Below, piece after piece: positions 36,290-47,400 of a stretch of 64,000 nt of DNA (its first letter is position 1; every line of letters starts with the position of its first letter). The stretch covers positions 1,679,001 to 1,743,000 of the forward strand of contig JAJFZO010000575.1 in NCBI GenBank assembly GCA_021397835.1. Reading direction: 5' to 3'. The translations under genes were made by a program, and so were the position numbers. The stretch is from Moringa oleifera (lineage: Eukaryota; Streptophyta; Magnoliopsida; Brassicales; Moringaceae). The notes beneath the pieces are model-generated. The model had not been told where the DNA came from. It did not search any database and saw nothing but the letters and a program-made list of their open reading frames with translations.

Positions 36290-38481
36290 GTCGATCTCAG
36301 AGCCACCATATCAGCCTGTGTTGAAGATGATGATAAGTAAAAGAGTTGTAACACGGCGAAGTTACTGTGGTTTCTCATCTTTGTGGTTCCTATTTTAGTG
36401 TCATTAATACTGCTTGTCCTCGGTGAGAGGTTTGTTACCTTCGTTGTGGTCGTCATTATCCTTAGCATTACCTTCCTTTCTTCTTTGTTTGAATTTTCAT
36501 TGGTTCCTTTTGCCTTTCTCTTTTCTAACTACTAGAAATGTATAGCAAGAGAGAGATCGATACTCTATTTTTCTTTGTTTATCATGTATCCACTCTTTTT
36601 GTTTCATATATATATAGACGAAGATGATATGGTCCATTACTAATTCTTATACATATATATTATAATCCTTTGGATTCTGGGTGGTGGGGGCTGCAAAGAT
36701 TGTCTATAGGCTCCACATATCCGACTGTGTTTTGGTTCATGTATTTTCCTTGATGAGTTGCCTTTCTCTTCTTCCTTTTCCTTTATGATAGTGATAATCC
36801 TTAGAATTCTGATTTGGGTATTTGTTTTTTTTTTAATAACCAGCCAGATAATCATGAAAAATTTGGGAATTCAGAAAGAAATGATGTGTTAATGCTTGAA
36901 TAGTGAGTTTCTTAAGAGAAAGAGAGAAGAGAAAGATGAAAATCCAGAAAAGAAAAAGTGGTAGGTAAAAAAAATGAAGCATAAGTGATTGCATGGGTTT
37001 GCTTGATTTCTACATTGGATTCAGGCATGGTCAAAGGAAAATCAAAGATGAGAAGGGAATCTGAGAGAGGGAGAGAGGAGCAGAAACACAGTAGTGTGAG
37101 TGTGTCAGATCTGTGACATAGCGAAGGAGAGAGAGAGAGAGAGAGAGAGAGAGCACCTTTCGTTTTGCCTGCCAAATTATTTGATCAGCCTCTGGACTAT
37201 GGCTTTTGTCTTCTCAAACACATCGCCCAAGAAAGCAGAGAGAGAGAGAGAGAATGCCAAATCAAAAGTCACCAAAGCCCCAACGATGATTTGATAATTA
37301 TCACAGTATCATTTCCTGTTGAATACCATGCTATACCAATCATTTGCTTCCTCATGCTTTCTTTTCTTTTCTTTCTTCACCAAAAGCAAAAGCCACTGTA
37401 ATTAGACATACAGAACACATTTTAACAGGTGCAAGACTCCACCTTTTTTCACTCTCAGAGCATGCTTCGTATTTCTTCCATTCACAATTCACACCGTAAA
37501 TTTTCTTGATGTCCAAACTACACATACACAATGAAGGGTATTGATATGATGCTATAAAGATTGAGCAAACAGATTTACAAATCACTAATTTGCTTGCCTA
37601 AAATATCACCGTCCGTCTTGATGTGCGCTGCCTACACAATATCTAATCATAGAGCAATTTTGGCATGAATCATACCCATCTCATATTCCTAGATCGACAA
37701 AAAGAATATATGCTAGCAAGCAAAACCATAGACGCATGCAATGCAAAAATATGGGTGGATCACTCATTCTTGCAAGCTTCGGAGGATCGAATTTGTTCAC
37801 TAGTTTCAGTGTTGTCTTCTCATCGATAATTAAATCAAAAGAAAAACATGTAGCCGCAAGGGAATTAATCTCTCTCAATTGTCACCCAATGAGAAAGTTG
37901 TGTCCTCATTGAATCATCAAGGTATGCAATATCAAGGTTTCATGTTATCATACTTTTTAAATATTTTTTCTTGAAAATGTTGGTATAGAATAATTTAATT
38001 AAATAAATGATTAGTATTTTATTTATTTTATTTTTTCTCATCAATATAATAAATTATAAAAATAACTATTATATTTCATTTTCAAGAAATATATATGCAA
38101 TATAAACAGAATCAACAAAATATATTTTTTCGACACTTAAATATCTGAATTACTAATTTTTAGCATAACTAGCACAGGAATAATTTAATATTATATCTAA
38201 AATTAATTTTTCATATCTTATATGCATTGTGCAAAATAAAAATTTATTTTTTAAATGTCTGGATTACTAATTGGACCGACAGTACAAGTGGGCTGATGGC
38301 TCAGGTTTTGACCGTAAACCCGAGCCGTTTTCCTAACGGGTCTCTAAGAACCAAATCGATTTTCAAGCGGGGGACTTAAACCCTAGCCGGAAACTAAACC
38401 TCGCGGATGATTATCATTTGATAATTTGTCACGTTTGATCGATTCTAAACAAACAACAGAATCTGAAAAACTCCATACAAA
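36290..38481. other. spacer downstream of the CLE gene and EMB1974 promoter
   Basis: It holds the CLE 3' region, a GA-rich zone (36915-37260) with (GA)n runs at 37127-37153 and near 37239, AT-rich DNA at 37950-38260, and the start of EMB1974. I see no gene. Confidence 0.5.
37127..37153. repeat. (GA)n microsatellite
   Basis: Pure GA run upstream of EMB1974; a shorter one follows near 37239-37252. Confidence 0.85.
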
Positions 38482-41400
38482 ATGTCTCCGAAATATGGCC
38501 AATGGATGAAAAGTTCAAGACTTCTGATCAAAATTTGCTCAGGTATTTCCGTCCTTGCTGCCTCTGGTTTAATTTCCATTAATTTGTTTATCTGATTCTT
38601 CTTTCTTTTTAGTAAGCTTCACTTAGAGAGGATATGAAAATTTACGTGTTTTATATGTTGTTGTCAGGCAATTACGTTCAACTATCCGGAGAATCCTTCT
38701 ACGTAGTAGCTCCTTCTTCAATTCCTTTCTCTTGTTCATTTAAACATATCAACTCAAGATATTTACATAGAAGATGTTTTTCTTACAGGTAATTATATCT
38801 CCAATATCTTTGTTTATGACTTTCATTTCTTTTTTAAATTTTATGTTGCTAGTTTGATGCTTTTAATGGAATGTTGATGTATTTTTGTCTGTGGGAATGT
38901 TCAGCGGTATTTAAGTTCTTCTTTGATTACTGTTTGTTTTGACTTAAGTTTTTTTGATGTTGGCGCATTGTCAGCTTATCTAACTCATGTTTGGCAGTCT
39001 CTTTCAGGTACTCAACAATGTTGCAAGTATCACAAGTTTCTCCTCCTCTTGATGCAGTGTCCTTCATTGGATCCACTTTTGATGAACTTCAAGGTATTAT
39101 ATTTTAACTACTTGAATGTGTATGTGTTGTGTTTCATATGATCATGTATGATGAGTCTGGAGTCATGAGGTGGTTACTGGACCTTGAAACAGATGACCTC
39201 ATATTATTCGAGAAAGATCTTTTATTGGTTATGTTTTATATGCTTTTCTTTCATATATTTATTGAACTTTCGAAAATGAATACACAGGTCCTTATCATTA
39301 TTGGTTCAATCGACTTGGAACAAACAAAGATTTCTTTAAGAGAGAAGGAACCTTTCTAGTTCTTGTTGGGCAGTTCCTTGATAATTCTCAAACAGCAGGG
39401 TGTGATTCAGTTATTATGTTTGAGAAAGTAAAGTTGCTTCAGCAGAGGTAGAAGACCTTTGGATGTTTGTTTCTTCTTGCTTCTTAAATTTCTATGAACT
39501 CCCTCATGGCTGACTGAGTGATTTGTGTGGAGGATGTTATTTCATTGTCTTGTAGGTTTCCAGAGCTCCGTGTTATGGCTTTTCAGTCTGGTGTTACAGC
39601 TTGTTTTGCTGATTATCAAAATAAGCTCGTTCAATTGACAATGGAGGAGTTTCTTACTTTCCCCATTTTATTGTCAAAGAAGAACTTATCTGAGGTGAGA
39701 TTTTAATCCTTCATCTCTGTTTTGAATTGAGTAAAAAAGTGTGATACTTCTTTGAGTTTTTAAACCGATATAGTTTTGTGAAAGCAGCAAATGGATTGTG
39801 CATTATATGCATTTACTTTGTGAAATTTTCTTGTAAGTGATATCAACTAAACAGAATATGAAGTCAGATGGGATAAAGTAGCAGCTATTGAAATGTTTTC
39901 CACCATCATCCAGTGGAAACAGATTTGTGGAAACAACCGCGCAAATCTTTTTTTCCTTGGCTAGAGGCTACTGAACAAGTCCAGCCATGGCCTATTTTTC
40001 TTAAATTTCACATATCGAAGCCCAAAACATGGCTTAATCTGTATTTATCGGATTGCTGCCAGTTTCACCTACAAAGTCACTCACACATTCATTTTCTAAT
40101 GGCTACTCGACTTGTTTCCTCTGGAGAGTGAGGTGAGGTCACTCTATTTGGGTCTCCTTTGCTTGTTGTTGTAGTGTTGTCTGTTCACAAGCAGCAGCGA
40201 AAAAAATACGGAACCTTGTTTTCAAGGATTCATGGAGAGTACACTTGGTCCGACTTGAGGGATAAACCTTTGATGCCCCGGTTGGATAGGCTTTTGGTTT
40301 CTAACAATTGGGGGGAAGAATTTTCAGGTATGCAGCACGTTGTAATGCCTAGGGCCTACGTCAGATCACAATCCGGTTATGTTGGTGATGGATGGAATGA
40401 GGTGGGGACCAAGTTCATTTAGGTTCAATAACAATTGGCTGCTATTGAAGGCTTTGATAGGCTTGTTGAAGAATGGTGGGAGAGAGCAGAAGAGGATGGT
40501 AATGCAAGTTTTGTGGTGGCAAAGAAACTAAAGCTAGTAGAGGTTAAAAAACGCAGTAAGGGATAGTTCGGTAGATTGGAACATAAGAAAAATAAGTTGT
40601 GGGGTGAGTTGCAAGAGCGTGATAGTATCATCATGAGGGGTGGGAGGACGACGAACATCCAGCAGAAAAGCAGAAGAGAGTGAACAGTGAGTTAGTGGAA
40701 ATTATAAAATTGGAAGAGATCTCTCGAAGACAGAAATCAAGGGTCCTATGATTGAGGGCGGGAGATAGGAACACAAGATTTTTTCATATGATGGCAAATG
40801 CGCACAAAAGATGTAACTTGATAAGCATGTTGATAGTAGATGAGAAGCAGACAACGGAGGAGGAATAAAAGGAGGGGATATGTAGATTATATGAGAAACT
40901 GTACAAAGAACCATAGGTTCAGTGACCTAAACGGGAGGGGCTAGAATTCAGGTAGATTGGTGCAGAATTGAAAGAGTGCATTAAGATGAAGTTCAGGAAG
41001 CAGGAGATATCGAGGGTTTTACAGGATTGTGATGGTGATAAGGCCTCGGGCTGGAATGGGTTTTCTAAGGCATTTTTGAAGAAGAATTGGGAGACCTTGA
41101 AGGAGGATATAGTAAAGGTGTTTGAGGAATTTCATAAAAATGGGAGATTTGTAACGTGTCTCAATTCTACTTTCATTATTTTAATCCTTAAGAAAACAGT
41201 GGCTGAGTCTGTTAGAGATTATAGGGCCTTAAGTTTAGTAGGGTTTGTATATAAATTAATTTTAAAGTTTTAGCGAAGAGATTAAGAATAGTGGTGGAGG
41301 AGGTGGTAAGTGAAAATCAAAACCCTTTTGTTAAAAGGGAGACAAATCCTTGATGCTGTACTCATTGTGAATGAAGCAAGTGGATAGCCAATGAAAGCCG

Positions 41401-44400
41401 AACGGAAAGGAATCGTTTGTAAGTTAGACATGGAGAACGCATATGATCATGTATCATGGGATTTTTTAATGTATGTGCTAAAAAAAGTGGGATGCTTTTA
41501 GCAAGCGGTGCAACTAGGTGCTTTGGTGTATTTGTTTTGTTTCGTTTGCGGTAATGGTGAATGGATGTCTAACCAATTTTTTCAAGGCATCCCAGGGCCT
41601 AAGACAAGGGGATCCGTTATCACCCTTGTTATTTATTCTTGTAATGGAGGCACTAGACAGGCTGTTGTCTAAGGTTGACAGAGCTGCTGGAGGGTTTTAG
41701 GGTAGGGAGAACAAGCGGTGAGATGATGGTGCCACATTTTGGTTGTTGATGACACCATAATATTTTGTGGTGCCGAGGAGGAACAAATAATTAATTTGAG
41801 GGCTATTCTTCTGATTTTCGAAGCTTTTTTGGGGTTGAAAATTAATTTAAATAAAACAAAAATTGCAGTGTTGGGAGAAGTAGAAAATGATAGAAATGTG
41901 GTAGCACATATGGGAGGGAAGATGTCAAAGTTTTTGCTGAAATGTTTAGGCTTGCCTTTAGGGGATAGGGACAAGGAGATAATGATTTGGAGTAGTGTAG
42001 TGGAAAGGTTTGAGAGGAAGTTAGCAGGATGGAAAAGAATTATTTATTAAAGGCGGGGAGTTAACTTTGATCAAGTCTACACTGCCAATCTATCAGTGTA
42101 TTTTATGTCAATATTTTCAATGCCTAAAAATCTTGCTGGTACGTTAGAGACTATTCAAAGAAGGCTCCTGTGGGTCAGTATGGGAGACAACTATAAATAT
42201 CATCTTGTGAAGTGGAATGTGATTACGCAACCTTGCTAAGGGGGTTAGGGATAAGGGATCTAGTCTCATTCAACAAGGCTTTGGTTGTGGAGATTTATGG
42301 TGGAGAAGGAGAGTTTTTGGAGGAAACTAGTGAAAGCCAAGGATGGTGAGATTGAAGGCGGGTAGATGATTGCAAATAGTGGAAGGGCATATGGGTTAGG
42401 GGTATGAAAAGGTATAAGGAAAGGGTGGGAGGAGTTTCAGGAGTGGGTGGAATATAGGGTGGGTAGGAGTGGCAATATTTTGTTTTGGAATGACAGGTGG
42501 TGTGGGGACAGATCCTTAAAGGAAATGTTTTGTGCTCTATTTTCCTTAGCTTGTATTAAAGGGGCCTGTGTATCTGAATGCAGTGGGGAGACACAGAGGT
42601 TTTTGGTTTGTGCAATTGAGGAGGAATGTTAATGATTGAGGGATTAATCAGATTGAGGGTATGTATGCCAAAATTCAGAGCATAAAAGCAATGAAGGATA
42701 GGGAGGATACGGTGGCGTGGGTGTTTGGCAAAGATGGCTTCAGTGAAATCTTTTTTTTAGGTGCTCAGGAGGGGTAACGAAGGGAATGAAGGCCAGGGTT
42801 CTTCCTGTAAACAGATATGGCCTGTAAAAGTCCCTCCCAAGGTTGCTTTTTTTTACTTGGGATTCAGTGCGAAGGAAAATTCTGACCTTAGATAACCACA
42901 GTCACGTGTGCAAAGAGTATGTAATGGACTGCTCAAGTATGGGGATCAGAATTGGAATTATTGGGTCTATCCTGGGCAGCTGTGGTGTCTATTAGTGGGG
43001 AGCTAGTGGCATGTTCTGGTATTGGGTTAAGGAAGAAGAAGAATAGATTGGTGAAGATGCTACCTCAACGGTTTTTTTGGAGTATGTGAGATGAAAGAAA
43101 TAGAAGGGCTTTTGACCATACAGAAACACCAATAGCTGTGTTAAGAGACACTTGGATTAGAGTTCTAAAATTCTAAGCCTTGATTGCTCATTTTGTAAAT
43201 GATGAAGATGTAACTGTCTTTATAAAGATGTAACTGTTCTGTTAAAAAAAAAAAAGACATAACTATCTTCATAAAGTCACTAACAACCTAGATTTAATGC
43301 ATATGTAAAGGGTTGCACCCCCTTGATGTCAGTACATAATAATATACTTTTGTTTCTACTCAAGAAAAATATCTACCCTCTGTGTCTTGCTCCTCCTCCA
43401 CTATTAAGAGTCCTCTAAGTATGGAACTATATCAACCTCAATGAAGCCGATATATATGTGTGTGTGTGTATCCAACAATCAGACATACACATATAAATAC
43501 GCACGCACGCACGCAAACACATGTGTCATATTAAATATCAGCTTTAAACCTTTGCCAATATTTATTGATTCTCTCTTTGGTCTTTGTCAGAATACAACCT
43601 TTTTTTTTTTGGTACCTGCAATACGTTGAATTCATAACCCGTCATGCTCTTTTCATGTTGGAGATTTATTTAGCTGTTTAATTGAAAACAATTTATTCTT
43701 GATGCCTCTAGATGATAAGTGGAGCTTCCTACCTTTTATTTAAAGATTTTCAGAATCCTGTAATTTACCAAGAGAAGGACCTGGATGTTGGAATTCTTAG
43801 CAAAGGTATGATTATTTTCCATTGTTGAAATTTCAAGAGTTTCCTTTCTCAGAATGTAACATTGTTTTGCATGGAAATGAGGATCCCTTGTTAGAAGTGA
43901 AATTTGTGATGGTTGTTTCATCCTCAGCTAAATGTCACTACATGCCTGGACTAGGTAGTCTTTAGTTGTAATCGACACTTTACATCACAATCCTGGAAAG
44001 AAGAATAGATTTTCTAGTTTACTCCTCTCTGAAGTATGCCAGGAACCTAAGCAAACTTGAGATTTTGATTTTTTATGTCAGTAACTGTGAACTTATGCAT
44101 TCCATAGAAGTATCATTTGACGCTTGAAAGTTGATGAAACCCATCAATGCAGAGCACCTCTCTCTTCTCATCCTCATCATCCTTTTCCTTTTCTGATCCA
44201 ACTTCTTATCTCTTCTTCTCTACTGCCGATTACATTGGTTTAACTAATTGCAACAGCTATATATCCTTCTTGCTAACATTATGCATATAATAGGGGGGGT
44301 AGGGATGGGGATTAAACGTTTTACTCGGTGCTTTCGGGGTGAGCCACCTATATATATATATATATATATATATTATTGAATAGAAACAAAATTGTGTATC

Positions 44401-47400
44401 ATTTGCTTCAGCACCAAGGGGGTGCATCCCATGAGCATACCTACATATATAAGCATATTGTAGCTATATTCGTTTGCAATTTTCTGCATTATTTTCTTAT
44501 CTTGGTGCCATTTTGCAGCTGTTGAGGAGTTAAATATGCCGGAAAATGGGAATTCTGGTTCATCCAACGTGTTCAAAAGTGCTTGGTCAAGACCATCAGA
44601 GGTCATCAAGGAACCACCTTCTTCTTCATCTCTGCAGGACTTATTTCTCTACTTCCCTGGTATATCTTTCTTATGTATATTCAGTTTTGACCTGCCATAT
44701 AATTATGTTGTAATTCTTTTTGGTATTTAAAATATCAACTTTGGTTGAAGGTTTTATATTGTTATGCTTGCTTGCTCACATCCTTGTGAGGTTCATTTTC
44801 AATTGTGAAAGGCAACAATTGTTGATCCTTTATAGCTAATAGATGTTTGCTCAAGATTTAATGCCAATCCAGCTTAGGCAATGTGATGTGCAATCAAATC
44901 AATATGATTAGGAACTCTAGATTATGCCTTTATGCTAGAACTTTTGAGGAGCTCTTTATTGCTCTTATTCTTTTTTACCAGAAACCATACTGTATTTATA
45001 TTAACTATAAAACACCCAGGGGGGTGTGACTTATGTACATATATTTAGCTACTCCCTAAAGGAAAGGACATCTATAAACTCCACAAAGTCCTCCTCATTC
45101 ACTAAAGAATTTTCTGTGACCGAGGACTTTGGAGCATGAATCCATCTATCTCTAAACACCATAAGAGGTGTTTCCACCCCTTCAAATGCTCTCCTATTCC
45201 TCTGTCCCCACATTAACCGAAAGACAAGTAAGGGAATCAATGCAGTACACTTTCTTCTCTGACCAGAGGTTTGGATGCCCACCCAAGCATTGATTTCAGC
45301 AGCCATAAAACCCAATTTTTTTCCCTTTTCTTTTTACGATAATCACATTTATCACTTGTATAGCTGTTTTCCTTCGGAAGAATGGCAAGCCATATGCCCT
45401 GAAATGTATCAGCCTTTTATTTCTTTTTACATCTGAATTTTCATGCATATTTTATGCATGTCACTTTTCTACTTTAGCAAGCGTGTTTTGTGCATTTAAC
45501 AATTACCTAGAGACGGTTAAGGGTTTTTATTCTTTGGCATACGTAATGATACCTTTATTTCTTCTTTTGTTAATTCTCAATATGATTAATGATCTCCATC
45601 ACCTTAAATAGGGGGTATGCTTCTAATATGCTATTTTGACTCTAAAGTTCTTGGATTTTGTGATGTAGATGGTCAAGAATTGAAGAATAAAATGATGCTT
45701 GTAAATAAGTCTTCTTCGAATTATTGAAATATTCACCTCTATGAAGGATCAAATCAGTTTGACCTAAGAATGAAGAAATGACTTCAGTATGCAGCGTGGG
45801 ATTTATCTTAAAAGCAAGAATAACAGTCCAGTTTGATATCCTCTCTTATTAGGTCCCATGATAGGATCTTTTGATATGTACTAATTTACTATGTGCATGC
45901 TACATTCATGTGTTTTATTTGCTATGCTAAGATGTTTCCTTAAATTGCCATCCTTTCCCTCAGGCTGTGTCTCTGCTGATGAAAATGGGAATCGGCTATT
46001 CCTTTCTGACAGCAACCATCATCGGATCATCATATTTGATGACAGTGGAAAGATTCTTGATTGTGTATGTATAGAAGTTATATCAAATTACTTTTTCTGA
46101 AGTAGCATTCCCTTAAGTGACATTTTTGTGGTGTCTGATGAGGAAACATCACCATGGTGCTATGTGGTCGCCGTTGTCTAATTACTTGTTTCCCATTGAT
46201 CATCATCATTGTTTGTCTTAATCAGTTTCTATATTCTAGTCCTCTTCTTGGATATTGGAGCTCAAAAAAGGAACCTGATGAATGAGATGTGCTGAGCTGT
46301 TAGTGGTCAAAAAGTTCAACTGTCATATCTGGCTGGGATCAGATCTTTTATTCAAATTTGCTGTTGTAGTCTCTTTTGTCTTTCCTTTCTGCTCATTATA
46401 TGATTTTATTGCACCCTTTTCATTGCTTATATTTAACCTTTTGCAAGATGCTCTTTTGTTGAGCCTCGATAACTTCTGTGTTAGGCAAACTTGATACTTC
46501 TGATGAAACAGTAACTTATTGCTTTGATCCTTTGTGGCTAGTTTATGCCTATCATACATCGGTAGATCATGCTAATAAATCTTTAATAGTAGGTTTCAAA
46601 TGCATATGTCAAAGACTTGTTTCAGTTTCTCACTAATTTCTGCATTTATGTACTTAATTGTGGAGTGCTGCTTTTTCTTGTATCCCTATTGTGCTTACCT
46701 TCATCATTTTGTTTTTTCTCCTCTTGTATTATCTTATAAATTATCAGGCATAAGGAAAGCTAAAACAATGACTTAACTATTCCTTTTTTATTAAAAAAAA
46801 TTTCAGATTGGTTCTGGCCCAGGTTTTGAGGATGGAGAATTTGAATCTGCGAAGCTGTTGCGTCCCGCTGCTTCTGCCTATGATGCTGCAGAGGATTGCC
46901 TATATATTGTAGATTCTGAGGTATGCATTTGGAGGTTTTAAAATTGTGATTTATGAGATGGTCAAGGTTGACTTGAATGATCCTATGATGTATCAATTTG
47001 GAGATGCTTGGATTGCTGATGAATTGTTGATTCATGATTTTTCTGACTTAATGCTTTAATCTTGTTTTTTTTTTTTTTTTTTTTCTGCAAAGAACCATGC
47101 CATCAGGAGAGCTGATATGGGGAGGCGGGTTTTAGAGACACTTTATCCAACTTGTACCATCAAGAAGCAAAATGATGGTCTTTTGACTTGGATCATGGAT
47201 AAGCTTGGTATCAGAAGAGATTTAGATACAAAATCTGGAGAACTTGACTCTGGGTCCCTAGCATTTCCTTGGCATATAGTCAAAGCAACAGATACCATGT
47301 CCTTAATTATCAGCAAAAGGTAAATGATGTGTTTCTTGTTATGCTCTCAGGGCTAATAGGTAGTTGTTCTGCTTCTTTCTTAATGTTATAACTTCCTCTG

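Noticed and set aside
35905..36468. 187-codon open frame on the minus strand
   Set aside because: It lies antisense over the TDIF gene, whose plus-strand protein is unmistakable. The minus frame resembles no protein and reflects codon bias of the CLE exon.
41669..41974. Minus-strand 101-codon frame inside the LINE
   Set aside because: It is the complement of the reverse transcriptase region, which is coded on the plus strand.
43240..43256. A12 run as the LINE poly(A) end
   Set aside because: LINE-like sequence with the conserved GGGTTGCACCCCC tail continues for another 110 bp, so the A run is internal.
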